The notes under the pieces: generated by a model
What the model was told of the DNA's origin: nothing
Databases searched by the model: none
What the model saw: the letters and a program-made list of their open reading frames with translations, nothing else
Assembly: GCF_035918095.1 (NCBI RefSeq)
Contig: NZ_CP109137.1
Coordinates: 5,396,001-5,460,000 of the forward strand
Direction of reading: 5' to 3'
DNA from: Streptomyces sp. NBC_01750
GTDB taxonomy: Bacteria > Actinomycetota > Actinomycetes > Streptomycetales > Streptomycetaceae
DNA: 64,000 bases
In this document: one piece after another, positions 47,098 through 54,859 of the stretch
Layout of the letters: every line of letters begins with the position of its first letter
Numbering within the stretch: position 1 is the first letter of the stretch
Translations under genes and position numbers: made by a program

Positions 47098-47122
47098 GTG
47101 GGGGGTTGTATATACCCCCCAC
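47098..47122. promoter_or_regulatory. Perfect inverted repeat GTGGGGGGT-N7-ACCCCCCAC
   Basis: Arms of 9 bp around TGTATAT, next to ATTTTATG. The AT centre in a GC-rich genome suits an operator for the XRE regulator or an excision factor. A binding role is inferred. Confidence 0.6.
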
Positions 47123-47154
47123 GAAAAGAGTCTCTAGTAGTCGCTTCTACTGGT

Positions 47155-47180
47155 GGGCATCCCCCTCAAGAGGGGTGCCC
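47155..47180 (-). terminator. Hairpin after the large serine integrase gene
   Basis: GGGCATCCCCCTC / GAGGGGTGCCC (one bulge, 2-nt loop) lies about 60 bp beyond the integrase stop on its strand, so it is a likely terminator. Confidence 0.65.
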
Positions 47181-47240
47181 GCTGAGTGAGTGTTGGGTAC
47201 TTCCCTTCCTCTTGCCCTGGCCTTCAATGAGGCCCGTTTG

Positions 47241-48788
47241 TCAGTGGATGGTGAAGGGCTGAGACAGATTTCCTAGGTCAACCTCGGCTCCGAAGTCGAC
47301 GGTATTTGAAACCCCCTTGGTGTGAGGGTGCAGCCGGATACTGATTCCTGCCTTCAGTAGGTGACGTGTCCTCTCGTCTTCATTATCTTTGTTCCTCTCC
47401 CACATGTGACGGAAAGTTTCCCCGGTATCCCGGTACTCGTAACGGTCGGGCCTATCGCCTTCGGCCGAGAGGGAGTCGTGTTCCTCGTACAGGGCTGCAA
47501 TCTCTTCCTCGGTGGACTGCCTGGCAAATCCAGAAGAGTTCCTTCCGCCGGGGCGGATGGACCTCTGGAGTTCCGTCACGTACTGCTCAATCTCATGGAG
47601 TCTCTGAGTGTTGTTCGAGCCCTTGACGTAGTGACGCTCATGCATGGGAAAGTCTCCGATGACTCCAAGGACCATTTTCCCTACGATCTCCCTCACCTTC
47701 TCGGCCCGGAAGGCGTAGCCCTTACCGCAGGAATCCCGATTGGCTGACTTGTTGCAGCGGTACACCGGCTTACCCTGTTGCCTCTCCGGATTGAAGAGAT
47801 ACAGGTTCCTGCCGCACCCGCCGCACAGTACAACTCCACGATATGCAGTCGTGTTCTTCGTAGAGCGACGGGCAACTCCGGGGCGCCGATTCATTTCATC
47901 CTGGAGCTTGGCCCATTCGTCGTCTGTAAGAACCGGATCGGCCATACGGATCTTTCCCTCGGAATTCAGAATCGGCTGTGATGCTCCGTACTTCTTTCCG
48001 GGTACCTTCACCTCCTCGCACTTCCAGCCGAGGATGGTTTCAGACCTCAGAATGGAAGTGAGAGTGCGACTCCGCCATACCGGCGGAGAATCGCCGTTGT
48101 TCTTCCGGCGATTCGACATCCTCTCGGCTCCAGGGGACGGTACGCCTCTGGCGTTGAAGTCATCACAGATGGTCGAGTAAGGCTCTCCGTCCTCAACTAC
48201 TCGCTTGTAAATCTCCCGAATTACATCCTTCTGGTTCTCGCGTACCCGGAGCCTCATTGCTCCGTCAGTGTCACGGAAGGATTCGTAACCGTAGGGAGGG
48301 TTTCCCTTGGCCCATACATTCTTGGACTTGGCGTAGCTCTGGAACGACTTGACTCGCATGGAGATGTTCTGTGCTTCAGTCTCCGCGATGGCCGCAAACA
48401 GGTCGATGATGACGTGCCGGAGAGGGCCGACCATGTCGAGTACAGGTTCCTTGGCTGAAACCAGGGACTTGCCGCCGTGAGCAGTCGCCCATTTGATCAT
48501 GTCCTGCATGTCGACGACTTTGCGGACGAACCTGTCCATCTTCCAGAAGAGCAGCAGATCGAATTCCGGTGCTCGGTTGTTCAGCCATTCCCCGAGTTCC
48601 GGCCTCTCGAAGGGATGGGACTTGGTGGCGGAGATGTGAGCGTCTCTGGCTACGCCCACCACCTGCCACCCGAGGTGTTGCCTCTCGGCCACGTAGGCCA
48701 TGCAGTCCTGGAGCTGCCGTTCCAGTGAGGTGGATGCGTCCGTCTCGTTGCTGATCCTGAGGGCGATCAGTACACGCACAGGCTTCAT
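47241..48788 (-). CDS. Large serine recombinase (integrase)
   Basis: A 514-aa phage-type serine integrase from ATG 48788; the frame extends upstream but loses family likeness. The catalytic domain (~5-150) has Ser in ALRISNETDASTSLERQ and KMDRFVRKVVDM. The recombinase domain has NPPYGYESF and SILRSETILGW. A zinc ribbon (CGGCGRNLYL ... YRCNKSANRDSC) and coiled-coil segment (HEIEQYVTELQ, TEEEIAALYEEHDSL) follow. Its start lies 32 bp from the right core, the usual layout for an integrase beside its attachment site. It is the best candidate for integration and, with a directionality factor, excision. Confidence 0.95.
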   Translation of the reverse strand: MKPVRVLIALRISNETDASTSLERQLQDCMAYVAERQHLGWQVVGVARDAHISATKSHPFERPELGEWLNNRAPEFDLLLFWKMDRFVRKVVDMQDMIKWATAHGGKSLVSAKEPVLDMVGPLRHVIIDLFAAIAETEAQNISMRVKSFQSYAKSKNVWAKGNPPYGYESFRDTDGAMRLRVRENQKDVIREIYKRVVEDGEPYSTICDDFNARGVPSPGAERMSNRRKNNGDSPPVWRSRTLTSILRSETILGWKCEEVKVPGKKYGASQPILNSEGKIRMADPVLTDDEWAKLQDEMNRRPGVARRSTKNTTAYRGVVLCGGCGRNLYLFNPERQQGKPVYRCNKSANRDSCGKGYAFRAEKVREIVGKMVLGVIGDFPMHERHYVKGSNNTQRLHEIEQYVTELQRSIRPGGRNSSGFARQSTEEEIAALYEEHDSLSAEGDRPDRYEYRDTGETFRHMWERNKDNEDERTRHLLKAGISIRLHPHTKGVSNTVDFGAEVDLGNLSQPFTIH

Positions 48789-48819
48789 GGGCGGTGACCC
48801 TACAACAGCTGTACGCCAG

Positions 48820-48921
48820 TGACCTCGCCTATCTGATGGCCTGGCTGCCGCTGGTACTCGCCGGCGCTTCGGTGTTCTCGCTCGACGCACTGCTGGCCAA
48901 ACGGCGGCGCCGGATGCCGTA
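48820..48921 (+). pseudogene. Right junction core (attR) and orphaned native doxX 3' end
   Basis: The TGACCTC core is followed by codons DLAYLMAWLPLVLAGASVF and SLDALLAKRRRRMP, then TAG. This is the displaced C-terminus of the chromosomal doxX. It aligns with the element-supplied end at 39781-39885 in protein but has many synonymous changes. It has no start of its own. Confidence 0.85.
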
Positions 48922-49104
48922 GTACGTCAGGCTCACCGCCCCGGCCAGGAACAGACCGCCGAAGACGACCGGGAACACCACATAGAAGGGTGTCTGCCAG
49001 GAGCCGGCCGCATCGCCCGCGTACAGCAGCGCTGCGGCCAGCACGGCGAGACCCGCGACCAGTTTGCCCGGCCGGAAATCATGCCGGAGTTCACGACGCG
49101 GCAC
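48829..49104 (-). CDS. Small membrane protein (hypothetical)
   Basis: A 91-aa protein with two membrane segments (LVAGLAVLAAALLYAGDA and FYVVFPVVFGGLFLAGAVSL) and a Ser-rich tail. Its ATG overlaps the stop of the PspC gene by 14 bp, so they form an operon. The last ~30 codons run antisense through the native doxX 3' end. Its stop lies 3 bp inside the right junction core, so the insertion spared it. Function unknown. Confidence 0.75.
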   Translation of the reverse strand: MPRRELRHDFRPGKLVAGLAVLAAALLYAGDAAGSWQTPFYVVFPVVFGGLFLAGAVSLTYYGIRRRRLASSASSENTEAPASTSGSQAIR

Positions 49105-50407
49105 GGGTTACCTCCACCTGTCCGATGCCCACTTCGAGACGTAGATCCAGCGTGCCGGACGGCTTCGCGCCGGCGGGCGCGGGCAGCGTCTTCTGCCGTT
49201 GCTGATCGGGCGAGACGTCGATGTCGTTCGGCGCGTCGCCGGGCAGACGGACATCGCCGATGCCCGCCTCGGCCCGCAGCTTCACCGTCGCGTTTTTCGG
49301 TACGACCACCTTGAGCCGACCCGCCGCGACCTCGGCCTTCGTCGACACCGTCCGGCCCGCCGGGACGGTGAGAGAGGACAGGTCGAGCGTCGCGTCTCCC
49401 GAGCCGAGCTCGTACCGCGGCTGGACGGCGGCGACCGAGGCCGGCTTCCACTCCGTACGTATCCACTCGGTGGTGATGTCCTTGGGCAGCGCGGCGGCTC
49501 CCGCCAGCAGCACCGCCGTGATCACCGTCATCATGATCGTGCCGAAGCCGGTTCGGCCGAACAGCGAGCTCACCAGCAGACCCAGCCCGAACACCGCCAG
49601 CGCGCAGACGAGTCCGATCTGCAGGCTCGTGCCCAGCGGCCGGCTGTCCCAGCTGCTCCCGGTGCCGAGGCCGCCCGCGAGGAGCGCGAGAAGGAAGACG
49701 GTGCCGCCGATTCCGCGCGGCCCGCGCGCATAGGAGGCAGCCGCGGTCCTACGGGGCCGACGCGTCGCGCCGGCCTCCGCCACCGCGCTCTCCGGACCCC
49801 ACAGATAGCCGGTCGGCACCGGCCCTGTCGTCCCGTCCTTGACGATCGGGTCCCGCCACCATGAGGGCCTGTCGGTCACGGGCGGCGCCTTCGTCTCGGG
49901 CGGCGCCTCGGCCACCGCGTGCGCCGTCGCCGGATCCAGCGGTACGCCGTCGGGTGCGGTGAGACGGCGGCGCTGCGACCACACGGCAGCGCCGGCCACC
50001 GCGAGGGAGAGCAGCGCGGCGAAGGCGAGCGTCCCGCCGTTGCTCAGCATCGAGAGGAACAGCCCGCAGCCGATGAGAGCGAGGAGTACGGCGGTGAGGG
50101 AAGCGCCGTCGACCCGGCCGGACAGCAGCCGGCGCACCTCGTTCTCCTCCTCGTCCTCGGACGGGATCAGCAGCCAGGCGAAGCCGTAGAAGATCAGGCC
50201 GACGCCGCCGGTCACGGAGAGCACACCGATGACGATCCGGAATATCACCGGGTCGATGTCGAAGTACCGGCCGAGCCCGCCGCAGACGCCGGCCACGACT
50301 TTCTGGCGGGGCGTGCGGCGCAACTGCTGCGCCTCGGGCGGCGCCACAGCGGGCTGCGCCTCCGGCTGCGTGTCATGCGCCGCCGGTGGTGGGGTCGGCT
50401 GATTCAT
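49091..50407 (-). CDS. PspC domain-containing membrane protein
   Basis: A 438-aa protein. A Pro/Ala-rich head and a PspC domain (LRRTPRQKVVAGVCGGLGRYF, VIGVLSVTGGVGLIFYGFAW) at ~25-95 come first. Several membrane helices follow, then an extracytoplasmic C-terminal beta domain (SGDATLDLSSLTVPAGRTV, VVPKNATVKLRAEAGIGDV, LRLEVGIGQVEVT) like LiaF-type sensors. It is divergent from a PspC-histidine kinase/response regulator pair across 140 bp, the layout of envelope-stress systems of the LiaFSR kind. Start is ATG 50407. Confidence 0.9.
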   Translation of the reverse strand: MNQPTPPPAAHDTQPEAQPAVAPPEAQQLRRTPRQKVVAGVCGGLGRYFDIDPVIFRIVIGVLSVTGGVGLIFYGFAWLLIPSEDEEENEVRRLLSGRVDGASLTAVLLALIGCGLFLSMLSNGGTLAFAALLSLAVAGAAVWSQRRRLTAPDGVPLDPATAHAVAEAPPETKAPPVTDRPSWWRDPIVKDGTTGPVPTGYLWGPESAVAEAGATRRPRRTAAASYARGPRGIGGTVFLLALLAGGLGTGSSWDSRPLGTSLQIGLVCALAVFGLGLLVSSLFGRTGFGTIMMTVITAVLLAGAAALPKDITTEWIRTEWKPASVAAVQPRYELGSGDATLDLSSLTVPAGRTVSTKAEVAAGRLKVVVPKNATVKLRAEAGIGDVRLPGDAPNDIDVSPDQQRQKTLPAPAGAKPSGTLDLRLEVGIGQVEVTRAAS

Positions 50408-50547
50408 ATGTCCATGGTGACGGGCGCCGCGCTGTGATGGCACCCAGGCCGACCCTGGCCCTTCCCTGATATCGCGGGCGGCTTTCAGGGTCGGTTTAAG
50501 GGACGACCCTGATACCACGGCCTGTCCCTACATGTGACGATCGGGGC

Positions 50548-51849
50548 ATGCCAGTCGCCACGCCCCGACCCGTCGGTCCCTCTCGCGCCCCCGTGCCGGA
50601 GGAGCAGCCACTGCGCAAGCTGTACCGCAGCGCCGACGGCCGGATGCTCGGCGGCGTGGCGCGCGGGCTGGCCGGGCATCTGGGTCTGCCCGTCATCTGG
50701 GTACGACTGGTCTTCCTCGGCCTCTTCATGGCCGACGGCCTCGGCGTGCTGCTGTACGCCGTCTTCTGGATCGTCGTACCGCTCGGCGTCGGCGGCAGGA
50801 CCCCCGAGCCGCGCTCCGTCTTCGAGACCACGCCCGACGGCCGGCGACGGTTGCGTAAGCCCGACAAGGGCCAGGTTTTCGCGACAGTCGCGTTGATGGT
50901 CGGCGCCGCGATCTTCGTCGGCAATGTCGAGATGGGCAGCAGCGCGAACCGTTATGTCGGGCCGATACTGCTGATCGGTGCCGGTGTGGTGCTGGTGTGG
51001 CGGCAGGCGGACAACGCCCGCCGGGCACGCTGGGCCACCCTGTCGACGGGCAGCCGGCGGCGCCGGCTGCTGCAGCTGGGCCGGGCGCTCGCCGGTGTGG
51101 CGCTGGTCGGTATGGGCCTGACCGTCTTCATGGTGGTCCGCGGCTCGGCGGCCCAGCTCGGCAACGTACTGACCGCCGCGATCGCCGTCATCGCCGGTGT
51201 CGCTCTGCTCGCGGGGCCGTGGCTGGTGCGGATGACACAGGACCTCTCGGAGGAACGGACCATGCGCATCCGGGCCCAGGAGCGTGCCGAAGTCGCGGCC
51301 CACGTCCATGACTCCGTACTGCACACCCTCACCCTGATCCAGCGGAACGCCGACGACGGCGGCGAAGTGCGCCGTCTCGCCCGCGCCCAGGAGCGCGAGC
51401 TGCGGAACTGGCTCTACAAGCCGGGGGGCACCGGGAAGGACGAGGGCGAGGAGCCGGACACGCTCGCCGAGGCGGTGAAGAAGGCCGCCGCCGAGGTGGA
51501 GGACAAGCACGGTGTCCCGCTGGAGGTCGTGGTCGTCGGCGACTGCCCGCTCGACGAGAAACTGTCCGCGCAGATGCAGGCCGCGCGTGAGGCGATGGTC
51601 AATGCGGCCAAGTACGGTGGCGAGGGGGGCGCGGTCCAGGTCTACGCGGAGGTCGAGGGCCGGACGGTCTTCGTGTCCGTGCGGGACAGGGGACCCGGAT
51701 TCGATCCGGATTCGGTGCCCCAGGACCGGATGGGCGTAAGAGAATCGATCATCGGCCGGATGCAGCGCCACGGCGGAACGGCGCGACTGCGCTCGGTTCC
51801 CGGCGGAGGCACCGAGGTCGAGCTGGAGATGGAGAGGGCGGGCGAATGA
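50548..51849 (+). CDS. PspC-domain sensor histidine kinase
   Basis: A 433-aa NarL-type kinase whose sensor is a PspC domain (RKLYRSADGRMLGGVARGLA) with about six membrane segments. The phospho-acceptor helix is ERAEVAAHVHDSVLHTLTLI near residue 250. The ATPase has REAMVNAAKYGG (N box), RDRGPGFDPDSV (G1) and GGTARLRSVPGGGTEVELE. Its stop overlaps the response regulator start (ATGA). Together with the divergent PspC protein it probably senses membrane stress. Confidence 0.92.
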   Translation: MPVATPRPVGPSRAPVPEEQPLRKLYRSADGRMLGGVARGLAGHLGLPVIWVRLVFLGLFMADGLGVLLYAVFWIVVPLGVGGRTPEPRSVFETTPDGRRRLRKPDKGQVFATVALMVGAAIFVGNVEMGSSANRYVGPILLIGAGVVLVWRQADNARRARWATLSTGSRRRRLLQLGRALAGVALVGMGLTVFMVVRGSAAQLGNVLTAAIAVIAGVALLAGPWLVRMTQDLSEERTMRIRAQERAEVAAHVHDSVLHTLTLIQRNADDGGEVRRLARAQERELRNWLYKPGGTGKDEGEEPDTLAEAVKKAAAEVEDKHGVPLEVVVVGDCPLDEKLSAQMQAAREAMVNAAKYGGEGGAVQVYAEVEGRTVFVSVRDRGPGFDPDSVPQDRMGVRESIIGRMQRHGGTARLRSVPGGGTEVELEMERAGE

Positions 51850-52541
51850 CCGAGACCGAGGCTGCTGGAGAGACCACCGAGCGGCGTGTGCGGGTCGTGC
51901 TCGTCGACGACCACCGGATGTTCCGTACCGGAGTGCAGGCCGAGATCGGCCAGACCGACCGCACCGGCGTCGAGGTGGTCGGCGAGGCCGCCGATGTCGA
52001 CCAGGCGGTCAACGTGATCACGGCGACCCATCCCGAGGTCGTCCTGCTGGATGTGCATCTGCCGGGCGGCGGCGGGGTGGAGGTGCTGCGCCGCTGCGCC
52101 TCGCTGATGGCGGCCACGGAGAATCCCGTCCGGTTCCTGGCGCTGTCCGTGTCCGACGCGGCTGAGGATGTGATCGGGGTGATCCGGGGCGGAGCGCGCG
52201 GCTATGTCACCAAGACGATCACGGGCACGGATCTGGTCGACTCGGTCTTCCGGGTGCAGGAGGGCGACGCGGTTTTCTCCCCGCGGCTCGCGGGCTTCGT
52301 GCTCGACGCGTTCGCCTCGACGGACGCACCGCCGGTGGACGAGGACCTCGATCGGCTCACTCAGCGGGAACGGGAAGTGCTGCGGCTGATCGCGCGGGGT
52401 TACGCGTACAAGGAAATCGCGAAGCAGCTGTTCATCTCGGTGAAGACGGTGGAGTCGCATGTATCGGCCGTGCTGCGGAAACTTCAGCTCTCCAACCGGC
52501 ACGAACTGACCCGATGGGCGACCGCCCGACGCCTGGTCTAA
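51846..52541 (+). CDS. LuxR/NarL-type response regulator
   Basis: A 231-aa regulator partnered with the preceding kinase. The receiver has DDHRMFRTG and the phosphorylated Asp69 in VVLLDVHLPGG, plus SVSDAAEDV and TKTI (Lys) at the switch. The C-terminal HTH has TQREREVLRLIARGYAYKEI and SVKTVESHVSAVLRKLQLS. Likely targets are the divergent PspC operon and its own operon. Confidence 0.94.
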   Translation: MTETEAAGETTERRVRVVLVDDHRMFRTGVQAEIGQTDRTGVEVVGEAADVDQAVNVITATHPEVVLLDVHLPGGGGVEVLRRCASLMAATENPVRFLALSVSDAAEDVIGVIRGGARGYVTKTITGTDLVDSVFRVQEGDAVFSPRLAGFVLDAFASTDAPPVDEDLDRLTQREREVLRLIARGYAYKEIAKQLFISVKTVESHVSAVLRKLQLSNRHELTRWATARRLV

Positions 52542-52611
52542 GGTCCGTTGTGAGGTAACCGGTACATAGCCGGGCAACCAGATGTGCCGAGTTCACCTCT
52601 TGTTTTGCGTG

Positions 52612-53856
52612 ATGAATTTGACGGGGAACACCTTCTTCGTGATCACGATCGTGTTGGTCGTGATCGCCGTCCTGCTGCCGTTGCTGCTGTGGAGCCGGCT
52701 GCGCGGCCCCGCTCTGGTGCGGGGCGCCGGTCGGTTGTTCATGGTGCTCTTCGCGCAGGCCACCGCCGTGCTCTTGGTCTTCGTGGCGGTGAACAACGCA
52801 AATGGTCTCTACGACAGCTGGGACGATCTGCTCGGCACGACCGACCATGTCGACTCGGCGATCGACCTCGGCCCGAGCGGCACGGGCGGCAGACAGATTT
52901 CTTCGCTGCCCAAGGTTCCTCTGAAGTTCGCGAAGGTCAACGACCCTCAGCTCGGCAGCGGCTTGCTGCGCACCTCGCTCAAGGGCTCCATATCGGGTGT
53001 GCAGGGCGAGGTCTACGTCTGGCTGCCGCCGCAGTACAACGATCCCGCGTACCGCAACAAGAAGTTCCCGGCCGTCGAGGTGCTCTCCGGCTTCCCCGGC
53101 TCGTCGAAGAGCTGGTTCAGGGCGCTGAAGTTCCAGAGCAGGGTCCAGCCGCTGATCGAGTCGGGCAAGGTCGCGCCCTTCATCCTGGTCTCGCCGCGGA
53201 CCATGCTGCTCGGCAAGTCCGACGCCGGGTACGCGAACATACCGGGTGAGGTCAATGCGGACAGCTGGCTGAGCGTCGACGTACGCAAGGTGGTCACCGA
53301 CAATTTCCGGGTCTCCCCGAACCCGGAGAACTGGGCCATCGCGGGCTACTCGGCGGGCGGGCACGGCGCGGCCAAGCTGGCCCTGGCCCACCCCGACCGC
53401 TTCAGCGCGGCCGTCAGCTTCTCCGGGTACAACGATCCGGCCGTCGAGCGCGGCTCGCTGACGGGCGCCGACCCGAAGCTGCGGCGCGAGAACGACGTCC
53501 TGAACATCCTGAAGTCGGCGAGGACGCCGCCACGTGTGTCGCTGCTGGCGATGGGCGAGGGCGCGGACGGCTACGAGCCGGGGCTCGCCCTGAGGCGTGC
53601 GTCCAAGGCGCCGACGCTGGTGGAAGTACGGCAGACGTGGGGCGGGCATCTGCCGGAGGTGTGGAGCAGGGAGCTGCCTTACGCGTTCAAGTGGCTGACG
53701 CGGCAGATGCAGCCGCAGCACCAGGGCGGCGTGGACGGCGGGACGCCTGCGGACGGGGGAGGGCCCAGCGTTGGCGGGGTGTCCCACGAGGCCCAGGACG
53801 GTCAGAGGTCCGCCGACGGCCAGGCGGCAGCCGCCGGTGGTGGGCTGCTGGAGTGA
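52612..53856 (+). CDS. Membrane-anchored alpha/beta hydrolase (esterase D / mycolyltransferase-like)
   Basis: About 414 aa. Two N-terminal membrane helices (FFVITIVLVVIAVLLPLLLW and RLFMVLFAQATAVLLVFVAV) anchor an extracytoplasmic alpha/beta hydrolase of the esterase/antigen-85 superfamily. The nucleophile Ser is in AIAGYSAGGHGAAKLAL near residue 247, FSAAVSFSGYNDP follows, and His is in WGGHLPEVW. A Gln/Gly-rich tail ends the protein. ATG 52612 is the start closest to the first helix; ATG 52582 is also in frame, and neither has a clear ribosome site. The natural substrate is unknown. Confidence 0.85.
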   Translation: MNLTGNTFFVITIVLVVIAVLLPLLLWSRLRGPALVRGAGRLFMVLFAQATAVLLVFVAVNNANGLYDSWDDLLGTTDHVDSAIDLGPSGTGGRQISSLPKVPLKFAKVNDPQLGSGLLRTSLKGSISGVQGEVYVWLPPQYNDPAYRNKKFPAVEVLSGFPGSSKSWFRALKFQSRVQPLIESGKVAPFILVSPRTMLLGKSDAGYANIPGEVNADSWLSVDVRKVVTDNFRVSPNPENWAIAGYSAGGHGAAKLALAHPDRFSAAVSFSGYNDPAVERGSLTGADPKLRRENDVLNILKSARTPPRVSLLAMGEGADGYEPGLALRRASKAPTLVEVRQTWGGHLPEVWSRELPYAFKWLTRQMQPQHQGGVDGGTPADGGGPSVGGVSHEAQDGQRSADGQAAAAGGGLLE

Positions 53857-53985
53857 CAGTGTGGCCTCTGGAGCGGCAGCGGTGACCTCCTGAGCACGGT
53901 GACCTCCGGAGCGACTGCAGCGACCTCCGGAGTGACTGTGGCGGCTTGCTGGAGTGACAGCGATCGCCTACTGGAGTGACATGTC
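53849..53985. repeat. Degenerate ~21-bp repeats between convergent genes
   Basis: Six or seven imperfect units of the form CTGGAGTGACAGYGNNGNCCT run from the end of the hydrolase gene to the end of the acetyltransferase gene. The last units overlap the final codons of the latter. Confidence 0.75.
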
Positions 53986-54723
53986 GGTCTTGTTGCCGAC
54001 CCGCCGGTAGCCGATCCCCGCATAGATCCGCTCGATGTCCGCGTCGCCCGGCTCCAGCCACACAACGCTGCAGCCGCGGTCGAAGGCGGTGGCCGTCAGA
54101 TACGCGGACAGGGCCGCGCCGATGCCGCGGCGGCGGTGCGAGGAGGCGACCGCCAGGCCGCACAGCTCGCTCAGCCCGTCGACCGGGACGGAGCAGCCGC
54201 CCGTGGCGACCGGTGTGCCGTCCTTGTCGTCCGTGGCGAGGCCGGCGACTCCGCCGCCCTCGGCGGCCCCGCGCAGCCAGGCGATTTCCCCCTCGGTGGG
54301 GCCGCCCGTCTCGCCGTACGCGAGATGCTGCACGCCCGCCGCGGCGGTGTACCCGGCTTCGTCGGAGGGCTGGCAGAGGCTGATCCTGTCGACCGGCGGC
54401 GGAGCTATGAGGGTTCCGGGCGTGCAGGCCAGCAGTGGCGCGCGGTGCTCGACCCTGAATCCGGCCGCGAGCAGGGCCGGCTCGACCTCGGGCGCGCACG
54501 ACGGCAGGAACTCCAGGCGCGGCTGTCGGTCGCGCTCGCGGAAAACGGCGATCAGTGCGTTGACCTCTTCGGTGGTCGGCTCCGCGCCGTGGTCCGGGAT
54601 GGCGTAATTGGCCGGCGGGATGGCCCAGTCGGGGTTGTAGCGCACCGTGAAGGGGCCGACGCGGACGTGATCGGGCGAGCGGAGCGTGAGCGTGCGTACG
54701 TAGTTCTGGACGTCGAGGTCCAC
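53968..54723 (-). CDS. GNAT family N-acetyltransferase
   Basis: A 251-aa acetyltransferase. The C-terminal GNAT core shows GGCSVPVDGLSELCGLAVAS, the acetyl-CoA loop HRRRGIGAALSAYLTA (R-R-x-G-I-G) and VVWLEPGDADIERIYAGIGYR. The N-terminal ~110 residues form a second, less conserved lobe. The substrate is unknown. The start at 54723 is GTG (VDLDVQNYVRTL) with GGAG upstream. Confidence 0.9.
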   Translation of the reverse strand: MDLDVQNYVRTLTLRSPDHVRVGPFTVRYNPDWAIPPANYAIPDHGAEPTTEEVNALIAVFRERDRQPRLEFLPSCAPEVEPALLAAGFRVEHRAPLLACTPGTLIAPPPVDRISLCQPSDEAGYTAAAGVQHLAYGETGGPTEGEIAWLRGAAEGGGVAGLATDDKDGTPVATGGCSVPVDGLSELCGLAVASSHRRRGIGAALSAYLTATAFDRGCSVVWLEPGDADIERIYAGIGYRRVGNKTDMSLQ

Positions 54724-54859
54724 GAGGGCTCCTGCCGCGATCGGGATCTTGGGACGCCGGGGATGGTGTCACTCCCGTGCGCGGCCGGGCAAGCGGATTT
54801 CGAGCGCATTGCGGTGTGTGTGGAGGCGTGGTCCGTGTGGTGGCTGGGCCGTGCGGTGG

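Larger units (their letters stand above)
46738..47240. promoter_or_regulatory. Control region upstream of XRE/DUF6879 operon, with large palindrome
   Basis: About 500 bp without a credible gene. It contains the perfect 9-bp-arm palindrome 47098-47122 next to an AT-rich ATATTTTATG, and the hairpin 47155-47180. The promoter of the minus-strand operon should lie here. Confidence 0.5.
39780..48826. mobile_element. Integrated element (~9.04 kb) inside doxX, bounded by TGACCTC cores
   Basis: The heptamer TGACCTC occurs at 39780-39786 and 48820-48826. Left of it lies doxX; right of the second copy lies the orphaned native doxX 3' end. The element carries a small serine resolvase at its left edge, a large serine integrase at its right edge and lower-GC genes between. 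Cargo includes a methyltransferase, a membrane protein, an HxlR regulator and an XRE/DUF5753 operon broken by a group II intron. No replication or conjugation gene (rep, FtsK/TraB) is seen, so it may be a mobilizable or degraded island or a satellite. Confidence 0.85.

Noticed and set aside
39780..48826. Integrated plasmid (AICE) with conjugation
   Set aside because: No FtsK/TraB-like transfer gene, replication gene or tyrosine integrase is found in the element.
48820..48921. Separate small gene at the right junction
   Set aside because: It has no start; the protein pattern is the C-terminus of DoxX, so it is a displaced fragment.
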